The notes beneath the pieces are model-generated. The model was not told the origin of the DNA and made no database searches. It was given only the letters and a program-made list of their open reading frames with translations. From NCBI GenBank assembly GCA_900540375.1, contig UQFS01000030.1:1-47267 (forward strand): DNA of 47,267 bases, in the 5' to 3' direction. Shown one piece after another: positions 1 through 7,502 of this stretch. Within the stretch, counting starts at the first letter, position 1. Every line of letters begins with the position of its first letter. A program made the position numbers and the translations under genes. This stretch comes from an uncultured Prevotella sp. Lineage in GTDB: Bacteria > Bacteroidota > Bacteroidia > Bacteroidales > Bacteroidaceae.

Positions 1-12
1 TGCTCCCAGCAT
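1..12 (-). CDS. Possible 5' end of a minus-strand gene leaving the left edge
   Basis: An ATG on the minus strand at 12-10 opens a frame that leaves the window after four codons (Met-Leu-Gly-Ala). It lies about 30 nt downstream of a very good Bacteroidetes-type promoter at 45-76, which is the only reason to call a gene. The frame is also open upstream of this ATG (reading Asn-Tyr-Gly-Ala-Arg-Leu), so the true start could differ. Product unknown. Confidence 0.3.
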
Positions 13-44
13 CAGGCGTGCGCCGTAGTTCTGAAAAGCGAGTG

Positions 45-76
45 CAAAGGTACAGATTTTCTCAATACCCTCCAAA
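45..76 (-). promoter_or_regulatory. Bacteroidetes-type promoter reading leftwards
   Basis: On the minus strand, TTTG (plus-strand CAAA 73-76) is followed after exactly 20 nt by TACCTTTG (plus-strand CAAAGGTA 45-52). This matches the primary sigma consensus of Bacteroidetes, TTTG-N19/21-TAnnTTTG. Transcription would start near position 38-40 and leave the window to the left. Confidence 0.65.
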
Positions 77-568
77 CTTTTCCCATACTTTTTTGAAGAA
101 AAAATATAAGTTTTCCAAAAGGTTGACAAAAAGACTATAAAACACATATTTATATTATACTATAGGAGACCCGGCTGTCTAAGAGATAGACCCGCATATC
201 TACCCCCACTTGCACCCAAGAGGAAAACTCTCCCCAAAGAGGAAGGCGTAAGGGGCAACCCTCTGCAATAGCAACATCCGAGAGACAGACAAAGAACAGA
301 AAGGAAAAGAGATGAAAAGGAAGAAGAGGAAAGAGATAAGAGAAGTAGAAAAAGAGAAGAGAGAAGAGAAGAGTGAGAATAAGAGGAGGAAAGAGAATAA
401 GAGGACAAATGATTATTTTTAGGACAGGAAAGACACTGCAATTTTGTTTGAGACCTGTCCCCAAGAGGCAGAAACGCTACAAAGAGAGTCTCTACACAGT
501 TGTCAGTTGTCAAAGTCTTTGTTAGTGTTAAAAACGCAAAAAGATACGGTAGTTTCGAAATATTTGCT
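77..568. other. Gene-free region with a polypurine tract
   Basis: I see no convincing gene here. The two minus-strand frames across it are Leu/Ser/Phe-rich products of the purine-rich DNA and resemble no protein. Between about 281 and 408 the plus strand is nearly all A and G, with an uninterrupted 27-nt purine run at 347-373. A short direct repeat of AGTTGTC occurs near 500-515. Confidence 0.6.
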
Positions 569-576
569 TACCTTTG
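569..576 (+). promoter_or_regulatory. -7 element of the beta-barrel gene promoter
   Basis: TACCTTTG matches the Bacteroidetes -7 consensus TAnnTTTG and would give a leader of about 60 nt for the gene starting at 644. No clean TTTG -33 box is found at the usual spacing, so the upstream half is weak. Confidence 0.5.
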
Positions 577-643
577 CGCCCAATAAGGGAGGAAAGATTT
601 ATTATCTATTTTTTAAACTATAATTATTTGTATTTAACAGTAC

Positions 644-1207
644 ATGATTATGAAAAAGTTCTTATTTTCAATGGTAGCTGCACTGTTCATGACAGTGAGT
701 GCCAGCGCTCAGGTTTACCTGGGTGGTAACTTAGGTATTGCCAGCACTAAGGTGAACGATGGCGACAATGTGACAACATACGCCGTCCTGCCTGAAATTG
801 GCTACAACATCAACAACACGTGGGCCATCGGAACCGTTGCTGGTTTTGGCAAGGGCAATCCCGTGAACATTGAGGGCGAAAGCAGAAACTACGTTACTGT
901 GCAACCCTATGTCCGTGGTACTTTCTTCCACAGCAAGTATGTGAACTTATTCGTAGACGGCGGTTTCGGCTACACCCACTACAACCACGCTGGTGAGAAC
1001 CACGGCTCGTCCATCAACGAGTGGCAAGTTGGTCTCAAGCCAGGCTTGGCCATAAACCTTAACCCAAAGTTCAGCTTTGTGGCTCACGTAGGCTTCCTCG
1101 GCTACAAGGATGCAAAGTATGACCACGACAATGCACCCGACAACAATGCTTGGGGCGTGGATCTCAATGGCAACAACGTGACCTTCGGGTTCTACTACAA
1201 CTTCTAA
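644..1207 (+). CDS. Small outer-membrane beta-barrel protein
   Basis: The 187-residue product begins with a clear signal peptide, with predicted cleavage after the Ala-Ser-Ala-Gln segment near residue 23. It continues with alternating polar and aromatic residues rich in Gly, Asn and Tyr and ends Gly-Phe-Tyr-Tyr-Asn-Phe. A terminal Phe is the usual signature of outer-membrane beta-barrel proteins recognised by the Bam machinery. Length and pattern fit the eight-stranded OmpW/OmpX-like 'outer membrane beta-barrel protein' class common in Bacteroidales. The ATG at 650 is an equally good start, because it begins Met-Lys-Lys. The gene stands alone, with its own -7 element upstream and a strong terminator right after it. 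Its role (porin, adhesin or structural) cannot be read from the sequence. Confidence 0.85.
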   Translation: MIMKKFLFSMVAALFMTVSASAQVYLGGNLGIASTKVNDGDNVTTYAVLPEIGYNINNTWAIGTVAGFGKGNPVNIEGESRNYVTVQPYVRGTFFHSKYVNLFVDGGFGYTHYNHAGENHGSSINEWQVGLKPGLAINLNPKFSFVAHVGFLGYKDAKYDHDNAPDNNAWGVDLNGNNVTFGFYYNF

Positions 1208-1230
1208 CCCCAAAGGGGTATGAGTAAAAG

Positions 1231-1270
1231 CAAACGCCAGCCGGATTAGTCTCCAGCTGGCGTTTGTTAG
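1231..1270 (+). terminator. Intrinsic terminator of the beta-barrel gene
   Basis: A perfect 11-bp stem, CAAACGCCAGC at 1231-1241 and GCTGGCGTTTG at 1256-1266, encloses a 14-nt loop and lies 24 nt after the stop codon. The downstream U-rich part is short (TTAGTTTTC). Confidence 0.75.
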
Positions 1271-1630
1271 TTTTCATAGACTACTAATGAACAGCGTCCT
1301 TATTGGACAGACTGACTAAAAGCAGGCCTTAAGAATCGATGATCTTTAACCAAGACCTTAATTGGCGTAACAGTTCAGCGAATGTATCTCATACAGAGCC
1401 ACCGAGACACCAAGAAGTCTTCGTCTTAGAAAGCTCACAGAGCTTCAAGAGTCGTAAGAGAAACATGAGCAAGATTCAAAAAAAGGATGGCATGAAAGAA
1501 TTTTTCTGAATATATGAATTTTTACAAAATGACATCACCACGGAGTTGCGTTCTAGAGAGCGAGGAAACTTGAAAATGAGAAAAAGCGAAGATGAGTCAT
1601 TGTTTTTTGCCGGTTCATGCTGTCAATGTA

Positions 1631-1664
1631 CCTTCCTGATACTATCAGAAAGGCTTTCTGATAG
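1631..1664. repeat. Three-armed inverted repeat ahead of the doubtful ORF
   Basis: CTATCAGAAAG (1642-1652) is the perfect complement of CTTTCTGATAG (1654-1664), with one central base. It also pairs with CCTTCCTGATA (1631-1641) at 10 of 11 positions. The middle arm can therefore pair with either neighbour. It ends ten bases before the ATG at 1674. It could be an operator palindrome or an RNA switch-like hairpin; nothing in the sequence decides between these. Confidence 0.6.
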
Positions 1665-1673
1665 GTAATATCG

Positions 1674-2165
1674 ATGAAATTACATTGTGAAATTACTGTT
1701 TTCTTGGAAGGAAAAAACGCCACATGTCTGTATTGTACTATATATCAACTATTTATAAAATACCTCTCAAAAATCGCGAAATTGAGAGAATATAGAGGTC
1801 GGTTCAGAAAATCGCAAGGAAATGGGCGGAAAAATGTCAATTTACTCAACAAAGAAGATAGAAGGAGATATACTTTAAGAGATCGTCTTAATAGCTCATG
1901 CAACAGTAGCTGTTTAGGGAATCTCTTTCCCAAACTAACTATAACTGACTCACACCAATTATCTGCCAAGGTGATCTTGAATGTTGATACTTTCCTTTTC
2001 AACAATAATTTAAGAATGATGGAATTCCCTGCGCATCACTGGGAATTGAAGAGAATTTGTTCTGATTATCTATCTGTTATAAACAGACTACTTCCCACAA
2101 GCATAAAAACAACTGTTTTTCGTGTTCAAGAATCAATAGTCCAGCCTACAAAACAACTGAGATGA
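1674..2165 (+). CDS. Doubtful ORF, 163 residues, no recognisable domain
   Basis: This frame is open for 163 codons but resembles no family I know. Composition is uneven: basic in the first half (Arg/Lys-rich around residues 40-70) and Ser/Thr/Leu-rich in the second. No signal peptide, membrane segment or motif stands out. The region is AT-rich and the opposite strand also has an 86-codon open frame, as expected for low-GC non-coding DNA. The inverted repeat just upstream is the only support for expression. It may be a lineage-specific gene, a decayed gene or chance. Confidence 0.2.
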   Translation: MKLHCEITVFLEGKNATCLYCTIYQLFIKYLSKIAKLREYRGRFRKSQGNGRKNVNLLNKEDRRRYTLRDRLNSSCNSSCLGNLFPKLTITDSHQLSAKVILNVDTFLFNNNLRMMEFPAHHWELKRICSDYLSVINRLLPTSIKTTVFRVQESIVQPTKQLR

Positions 2166-2210
2166 CCTTATCAAACAACTAAAAAGACAAGGTCCACTCA
2201 GTTGTTTGAT
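2151..2210. repeat. Long imperfect hairpin with an alternative pairing
   Basis: The 5' arm 2151-2169 (AAACAACTGAG, AT, GACCTT) pairs with the 3' arm 2189-2207 (AAGGTC, CA, CTCAGTTGTTT) at 17 of 19 positions around a 19-nt loop. That loop contains ATCAAACAACT (2170-2180), which pairs perfectly over 11 bp with AGTTGTTTGAT (2200-2210). The two structures exclude each other because they share the 3' arm. There is no U tract on either side, so it is not an ordinary terminator. Confidence 0.6.
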
Positions 2211-2307
2211 CGAATCATTCAAATGAGATGAAAAAATCAAAGTTCCTTTTTGGGCCGCACACCGAGCAAGAATCAGGCGGAAACATCTATTTGGGTTGAG
2301 TCTGGAT

Positions 2308-2362
2308 AAAAAAAAGCCTGCCCGCCACACTCTATTTTACGAGTGAATGCGGACAGACTTTT
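2308..2362 (-). terminator. Intrinsic terminator of the cyclophilin-TPM-lemA operon
   Basis: Read on the minus strand, AAAAGTCTGTCCGC (2362-2349) pairs with GCGGGCAGGCTTTT (2325-2312), with two G-U pairs, and the helix runs straight into an eight-T tract (2315-2308). It lies about 230 nt after the lemA stop codon. Confidence 0.7.
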
Positions 2363-2589
2363 GTCTACAGTCTTCAAAGCAGTAACCTCTAAAGTATGTA
2401 TAAGTTAAAGCCTGACGCTGCAAATGTCGTAGCAACGTACTTCACCGATCCTAAATACCACGGCTTTCGACCTTTCCCTATTGACAATGATTTAGGATCA
2501 CCGTTTGGAACCGACGAAGAGACTCAAAGCCATCGTGGCTTAGCAGGCGCAATGATTCCAGACATATAAAAGGCTGGCAAGCGAGCCAA

Positions 2590-3186
2590 TCACTCATTGA
2601 AGTTAAGTTCCGGAGCCTTTTCCGCACCTGCTGCGGCCTCGAACTTCTCCATGCGGTTAAAGCCGAGCATGCCGGCAAAGAGCACGTTGGGGAAGGTGCG
2701 CACATCCTGGTTGTAGTCCTGCACAGCGTCATTGTATTTCTGTCGTGCCTCGTTGATGCGGTTCTCCGTGCCCTCCAGTTGTATCTGCAGACTATGGAAA
2801 TTTTGATTCGCCTTCAGTTCGGGATAGCGCTCAGCGACCACCATGAGTTTGCCGAGAGCCTGGGAGAGTTCACCCTGCGCAGCCTCAAACTGTTTGAGTT
2901 TCTCCGGCGTGAGGTTGTTGACATCGAGCTTCATCTGTCCCACTGAAGCCCTTGCCTTGGTGACCTCCTCAAAGGTCTGGCTTTCATGCTTGGCGTAGGC
3001 CTGTACCGTCTTGGCGAGATTAGGGATGAGATCGGCACGCCGCTGATAAGTAGCCTGTACGTCGGCCAAAGCTGTCGTAGCCGTTTCTTGCTTCTCGACC
3101 ATACCATTATAGGCACTGCAAGCACCAATACCAAACAACACTATCACCGCAACGATGATGAGCATGATTAAAGTACTTTTCTTCAT
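2590..3186 (-). CDS. lemA: LemA family protein
   Basis: The 198-residue protein has one N-terminal membrane segment (about residues 5-24) followed by the all-helical LemA domain. The family's most conserved stretch is clear: Tyr-Gln-Arg-Arg-Ala-Asp-Leu-Ile-Pro-Asn-Leu near residues 47-57, followed by a segment matching 'vqaya.HE...fe.v..aRas'. LemA proteins are membrane-anchored with a helical bundle outside the membrane. Their biochemical role is unclear, but they very often sit beside TPM-domain proteins, as here. It is the last gene of a minus-strand operon, 50 bp after the TPM gene, and the terminator at 2308-2362 probably ends the transcript. The family assignment is secure; the function is not. 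Confidence 0.93.
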   Translation of the reverse strand: MKKSTLIMLIIVAVIVLFGIGACSAYNGMVEKQETATTALADVQATYQRRADLIPNLAKTVQAYAKHESQTFEEVTKARASVGQMKLDVNNLTPEKLKQFEAAQGELSQALGKLMVVAERYPELKANQNFHSLQIQLEGTENRINEARQKYNDAVQDYNQDVRTFPNVLFAGMLGFNRMEKFEAAAGAEKAPELNFNE

Positions 3187-3236
3187 ATTCTAATTGATTA
3201 AGATGATTACACATTGAGATCCGTTTGTTGACAGCA

Positions 3237-4049
3237 TTACCAGCCGCCACCGGCACCACCGCCGCCGAAGCTGCCGCCCCCAAAGCTGCCGCCGGAACCG
3301 CCACCGAAGCCGCCACCGCCTCCGAAGATGAAAGGCGGGAACCAGTCATCGTCATGATGATGACGGCGTTGTTTCTTCTTTGGGTGATACAGTCCCAACT
3401 TTTCCAGCAACAGTAAGACGAGCTGATAGATGGGATAGCCAAAGCAGGCAAGCAACATGATGAGCATGACAAGCCACGAGCCGTCGTCGTCGTCCTCACC
3501 GACTTCCTCGCCGTCGACCACCGCCTTTCCCGTCTTGAACTTGCTATAGAGCGCCTTTGCCGTAGAGAGCACAGCGGCATCGACATCGTTGACCTTCATG
3601 TTTCTGACGATACACGACCGTGCGATGTCGTCACATTCCACATCGGTGAGGTCAGCCTCCAATCCCTTGCCTGGTGCGATGAAATAGCGCCGGTCACCGA
3701 CCGCCAGGACGATGACCAGTCCGCGGCGCTCCTTCTTCGTCCCCACTCCATAATGGTTGCCGATGTCCTCAGCCATTCTGAAGCAGTCAGCATCTTTGAC
3801 ATGGTTCACCACGACAAAGACCGTCTGTATGCCACACTCCGTCTGCAAACGACGGAAACAGACATCAGCCGAGTCACGCATCGAAGGCGACATGAGTCCC
3901 TCTGGATCGCAGACATAGCGGTTGCGGTCCTGCAGATGCACCATCGGCACCTCATCGGCTGTCCAGACCTTAGCTCCTGCAGGCAAGGCACATAGCCATA
4001 CCGCCACGAGGCAAAAGTATAAGAGCAATACTCGGCTGAGTGATTTCAT
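3237..4049 (-). CDS. TPM-domain membrane protein with a glycine-rich tail
   Basis: The 270-residue protein has a signal peptide (about residues 1-26), a TPM domain at about 35-170 (YgcG/Psb32-like, UPF0603 type; note the 'vfVVvNhvkdad...ia..ngvGtkkerRGLVIVLavgdrRyfIapGkGLE' pattern), an acidic linker, a hydrophobic segment near 190-220, and a tail of Gly and Ser with interspersed Phe ending in Trp. This order is typical of bacterial TPM proteins, whose Gly-rich C-terminus follows the membrane span. Plant and cyanobacterial relatives act in photosystem II repair; in other bacteria the role is unknown. The gene is 45 bp after the cyclophilin gene and 50 bp before lemA, which suggests one envelope-maintenance operon. 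Confidence 0.88.
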   Translation of the reverse strand: MKSLSRVLLLYFCLVAVWLCALPAGAKVWTADEVPMVHLQDRNRYVCDPEGLMSPSMRDSADVCFRRLQTECGIQTVFVVVNHVKDADCFRMAEDIGNHYGVGTKKERRGLVIVLAVGDRRYFIAPGKGLEADLTDVECDDIARSCIVRNMKVNDVDAAVLSTAKALYSKFKTGKAVVDGEEVGEDDDDGSWLVMLIMLLACFGYPIYQLVLLLLEKLGLYHPKKKQRRHHHDDDWFPPFIFGGGGGFGGGSGGSFGGGSFGGGGAGGGW

Positions 4050-4094
4050 ATCTTAAAATGTATTGAACTGTTACTCCTAATTATATGTGTAGCG

Positions 4095-4799
4095 CTACTT
4101 CAACACGACAGCCTTGATGATACGCACATCTTCCAACGGACGGTCGTGCTCGTCGGTGGCCACATGATCGATGGCATCCACTACATCCAGTCCTTGGATG
4201 ACCTGTCCAAAAACAGTGTACATGCCATCGAGATGGGGCGTGCCACCAACGGTCTTGTAATACTCGCGAATCTCCGGCGTAAACTTCACGGCGCCATGCG
4301 TCAGCGAGTCGGTCTTATGCTGGATGCGGTCAAGAGAAGCATCGGAATAGGTTCGTCCCCAAACTATGTAGAAATGAGCGCCCCCCGAAGCCCGTTGCGG
4401 GTTGACGCTGTCGGGCTCTCTCGCGGCAGCCAGCGCACCCCGCTTGTGGAAATACAGAGGATAGCGAAACTCCGCGGGCACGGTATAGCCCAGATCACAA
4501 TCGCCCAACGGTGCGCCCGGTTGGGCATGGCGTGAAGTAGAGTCGCCCGCCTGAACCATGAAGTCGGCGATGACCCGGTGGAAGAGAATACCGTTGTAAT
4601 AGCCAGAGCGGACCACCTTAAGGAAATTGTCGCGGTGGTGTGGCGTCTCGTTATACAGTTCCACGACGATGTTGCCCTTTGTCGTCTGCAACATCACCTG
4701 ATGGCGCACGGTATCAGTCTTTGTCTCTCCCTGTGCCCATATCGCCGACACAGCGAAAAACATGAGTGTCAACAACAATGCAATTTTCTTCATAGTCAC
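4095..4799 (-). CDS. Periplasmic cyclophilin-type peptidyl-prolyl isomerase
   Basis: The 234-residue protein has a signal peptide ending in Ile-Trp-Ala-Gln (about residue 22) and a cyclophilin domain over the rest. The active-site stretch reads Phe-His-Arg-Val-Ile-Ala-Asp-Phe-Met-Val-Gln-Ala-Gly-Asp, matching the cyclophilin consensus with the catalytic Arg, Phe and Gln present. A central insertion (about 100-170) is common in Bacteroidales homologues. It should assist proline isomerisation during folding of exported proteins. The start is either 4799 (Met-Thr-Met-Lys-Lys) or the second Met at 4793. It is the first gene of the operon with the TPM protein and LemA. I see only a weak -7-like TAATTTTA on the minus strand upstream. 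Confidence 0.92.
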   Translation of the reverse strand: MTMKKIALLLTLMFFAVSAIWAQGETKTDTVRHQVMLQTTKGNIVVELYNETPHHRDNFLKVVRSGYYNGILFHRVIADFMVQAGDSTSRHAQPGAPLGDCDLGYTVPAEFRYPLYFHKRGALAAAREPDSVNPQRASGGAHFYIVWGRTYSDASLDRIQHKTDSLTHGAVKFTPEIREYYKTVGGTPHLDGMYTVFGQVIQGLDVVDAIDHVATDEHDRPLEDVRIIKAVVLK

Positions 4800-4915
4800 T
4801 TATTAGAAATCTGATTTGACGTGGTAAAATTACACAATCCTCGCATAATTTTGGTCTTTTTTTCCTCAATAATACTAAATTTTAAGATTTAAAAGGCTTA
4901 ACCGGCTGAAAAGAC

Positions 4916-4946
4916 TTTGCTGTTTAAGATAAATAGCCTAAATTTG
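4916..4946 (+). promoter_or_regulatory. Promoter of the coiled-coil / exporter operon
   Basis: TTTG (4916-4919) is followed after 19 nt by TAAATTTG (4939-4946), a near-ideal Bacteroidetes promoter. The leader is about 80 nt and contains AGGAGG (4970-4975) complementary to CCTCCT (4994-4999), which could form a short hairpin. Confidence 0.7.
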
Positions 4947-5031
4947 CAAGCGATTACATAATTCCAATGAGGAGGAGAAGATATCGAAATCCACCTCCTT
5001 ACAACTTAGTATAAAAAAGAGAACAAAGAAC

Positions 5032-5901
5032 ATGAAGAAGATCATCTTTCCGCTCGTCATAGTCGTATTATTGCTGTTGGGAGGCATCGTCTGGCTCTAT
5101 ACCAGTCTGAACAAGCAAAAGGAAGAGAACAAGGAAATGGTACAGCTCGCCGACCTCGACAAGAAAGAGATGGAGAATGAATACCAACAATTCGCCAATC
5201 AGTACGGCGAGATGAAGACACAGATCAACAATGACTCCATCATCGCCCAGCTGACTCATGAGCAGGAGCGTACACAAAAGTTATTGCAAGAACTTCGCAA
5301 CACCAAGAGTACGGATGCCCATGAGATTGCACGCCTCAAACGGGAGCTGGCTACGGTGAGGGCCGTGCTGCGCAGCTATGTCATTCAGATCGACTCGCTC
5401 AACCGCGCCAACGAGCACCTCACAGCGGAAAATACACGCATAAAAGGACAATATGACCAAGCCACCCAGCAGATCGCCGGACTCAACAACGAGAAAGCCG
5501 GACTGGCAGAGAAAGTCGCCATCGCTGCACAGTTAGATGCCACTGGCATCAGCCTTACGGCCATGAACAAACATGGCAAGGGCACCAAGAAAATCAAAAA
5601 AGCCAAGGCCTTGCAGGTCTCCTTCTCGATTGCAAAGAACGTTACGGCAGCCAGTGGCATGAAAACCGTCTATGTCTGCATCAACACGCCCACAGGGGCA
5701 CTACTCTCAGGCGGAGGCTCGTTTAACTACGAGAACCGTACACTCCCCTGCACCATGAAACGCTCGGTGGAATACAACGGCAACGAGACACCCGTCACCC
5801 TCTTCTACAACATCGGTCAGGCGCTGGAAGGCGGCACCTACCGCGTGAGCATCTTTGCTGACGGCAACATGATCGGCTCACATAGCTTCACGTTGGAATA
5901 G
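5032..5901 (+). CDS. Inner-membrane-anchored coiled-coil protein of unknown function
   Basis: The 289-residue product has one N-terminal membrane segment (about residues 4-23) and then a long heptad-patterned coiled coil (about 26-170, rich in Glu, Lys, Gln and Leu). A basic hinge follows (about 181-192, Lys-rich), then a C-terminal domain of about 95 residues that looks beta-rich (Val-Tyr-Val-Cys-Ile-Asn-Thr-Pro and Tyr-Arg-Val-Ser-Ile-Phe-Ala-Asp-Gly). The short N-terminus suggests most of the protein lies in the periplasm. I do not recognise the family by name; similar conserved hypothetical proteins occur in Bacteroidales. A strong promoter lies upstream, and the gap to the TolC gene is only 51 bp, so it is probably the leader gene of the exporter operon and may be an accessory spacer or scaffold. 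Confidence 0.75.
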   Translation: MKKIIFPLVIVVLLLLGGIVWLYTSLNKQKEENKEMVQLADLDKKEMENEYQQFANQYGEMKTQINNDSIIAQLTHEQERTQKLLQELRNTKSTDAHEIARLKRELATVRAVLRSYVIQIDSLNRANEHLTAENTRIKGQYDQATQQIAGLNNEKAGLAEKVAIAAQLDATGISLTAMNKHGKGTKKIKKAKALQVSFSIAKNVTAASGMKTVYVCINTPTGALLSGGGSFNYENRTLPCTMKRSVEYNGNETPVTLFYNIGQALEGGTYRVSIFADGNMIGSHSFTLE

Positions 5902-5952
5902 ACACCGTAAAGTATCTTTCTAAGGGATAAAGATAAACGACAGTAATCAGAT

Positions 5953-7467
5953 ATGAGAAAGTTCACTTTCGCCATCTTACTTTCAGGATGCGTTCTGGCT
6001 GTTCACGGACAGACCGTGCTGACACTGGACAGTTGCCGGACCCTGGCGCTCCGCAACAACAAACAGATCAATGTCTCACGTCTGAGCAAGGAGGTGGCAA
6101 TGAACACCCGCAAGGCAGCCCGTACGAAATACCTGCCTAAAGTGGATGTCCTGGCCGGCTATGAGTTTACAAGCCGCAACATCAACTTGCTGAGCAACAA
6201 ACAGAAGAACATGCTCAACAACATGGGCACCAACCTCGGCACACAAGTCGGGGGAGACTTGCAAAAAGGTATTTCAGAGAAAATGACTGAACTGGTAAAG
6301 CAAGGTGCCATCAGCATGCAGCAGGCCCAACAAATCGGAGCCATGATACAGCAGGCCGGAGCACCAATCGGACAGTACGCTGCCGGTATCGGCAACACGA
6401 TAGGACAGCAGATTGTCGATGCCTTCCGCACCGACACGAAAAACGTTTTCGGCGGTGCTGTCATCCTGCGTCAGCCGATCTTCATGGGTGGCGCCATCAA
6501 GGCAGCCAACGCCATTGCAGACATCACGGAAGAGATGGCCGACAACGACGAGAGCCTGAAGACGCAGAGCACAATCTATGATATCGACAAAGTTTACTGG
6601 ACTGTTGTCTCCCTCAAGCATAAGCAGAAACTGGCTTACAGCTATCGTGACTTGGTGAAAAAACTCGACGACGATGTCAACAAAATGATCCGCCAGGGAG
6701 TGGCTACCAAGGCCGACGGTTTGAAAGTGGACGTGAAGGTCAACGAGGCCGACATGGACATCACGCGTGTCGACGATGGTGTGACACTGGCCAAGATGCT
6801 GCTCTGCCAACTTTGCGGCATACCGATGACCGACAAGATCACTCTGGCCGACGAAGTTGGCAATGGACTGGAAACGAGCAACGTGAAATTCACTGACTAT
6901 CAGCCCGACTCTACTTTCTCAAATCGTCCAGAGGTACGTCTGCTTCAAAATGCGGTGGATCTGAGCGAGCAAGGCACCAAGATCATCCAGGCCGAATATC
7001 TGCCTCATGTAGCATTGACAGGTGGATATATGATTACCAATCCCAACGTCTACAACGGATTTCAGAAGCGTTTCTCCGGCGTGTGGAACGTAGGCGTAAC
7101 CGTACAAGTTCCTGTGTGGAACTGGTTTGAGGGGCGCTACAAGGTCAGGGCTTCCCGCGCTGCCACCAGCATGGCACGCATGGAACTGAGCGATGTGCAG
7201 GAGAAGATCAACCTGCAGGTAACCCAAAGTCGCTTCAAGGTGAAAGAAGCCCGCAAACGTCTGGTCATGGCCAACAACAATGTCAAAAGCGCTGAGGAAA
7301 ACCTTCGCTGTGCACAAGTGGGATTCCGTGAGGGCGTCATTCCCTCCACCGACGTCATGGCCGCACAGACGGCATGGCAGAAAGCCCACAGCGACAAGAT
7401 TGACGCAGAAGTAGACCTGCGCGTCAGCGAGGTGAATCTGGAGAAAGCATTGGGTATCCTCGAATAA
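5953..7467 (+). CDS. TolC-family outer membrane efflux protein
   Basis: The 504-residue protein has a signal peptide (cleavage near residue 19, Val-His-Gly-Gln) and two outer-membrane efflux (OEP) repeats. The first begins 'LTLDSCRTLALRNNKQI', the classic TolC-family opening, and the C-terminal half ends in long helices with 'ekaLG'. TolC trimers form the outer-membrane duct of tripartite exporters. Compared with E. coli TolC there is an extra Met/Gln/Gly-rich segment of about 70 residues near 85-155, a feature I associate with Bacteroidales members of this exporter type. It is followed 35 bp later by the HlyD-type adaptor gene and then by two permeases, so these four genes form one export machine. 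Confidence 0.93.
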   Translation: MRKFTFAILLSGCVLAVHGQTVLTLDSCRTLALRNNKQINVSRLSKEVAMNTRKAARTKYLPKVDVLAGYEFTSRNINLLSNKQKNMLNNMGTNLGTQVGGDLQKGISEKMTELVKQGAISMQQAQQIGAMIQQAGAPIGQYAAGIGNTIGQQIVDAFRTDTKNVFGGAVILRQPIFMGGAIKAANAIADITEEMADNDESLKTQSTIYDIDKVYWTVVSLKHKQKLAYSYRDLVKKLDDDVNKMIRQGVATKADGLKVDVKVNEADMDITRVDDGVTLAKMLLCQLCGIPMTDKITLADEVGNGLETSNVKFTDYQPDSTFSNRPEVRLLQNAVDLSEQGTKIIQAEYLPHVALTGGYMITNPNVYNGFQKRFSGVWNVGVTVQVPVWNWFEGRYKVRASRAATSMARMELSDVQEKINLQVTQSRFKVKEARKRLVMANNNVKSAEENLRCAQVGFREGVIPSTDVMAAQTAWQKAHSDKIDAEVDLRVSEVNLEKALGILE

Positions 7468-7502
7468 ACCATCAACGAACCAAAGAAGAAAAATATAAAG
7501 AG

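Larger units (their letters stand above)
1271..2589. other. AT-rich region, no well-supported gene
   Basis: This stretch of about 1.3 kb is more AT-rich than its surroundings. It holds one doubtful ORF (1674-2165), two inverted-repeat clusters (1631-1664 and 2151-2210), a minus-strand terminator (2308-2362) and a 10-bp inverted repeat (GATCCTAAAT at 2447-2456 with its complement at 2490-2499). I could not recognise a transposase or other remnant in any frame. Confidence 0.5.

Noticed and set aside
1745..2005. Minus-strand ORF as a transposase remnant
   Set aside because: The Leu/Phe/Ser-rich translation did not match any transposase motif I know, and no terminal repeats or target duplications were found.
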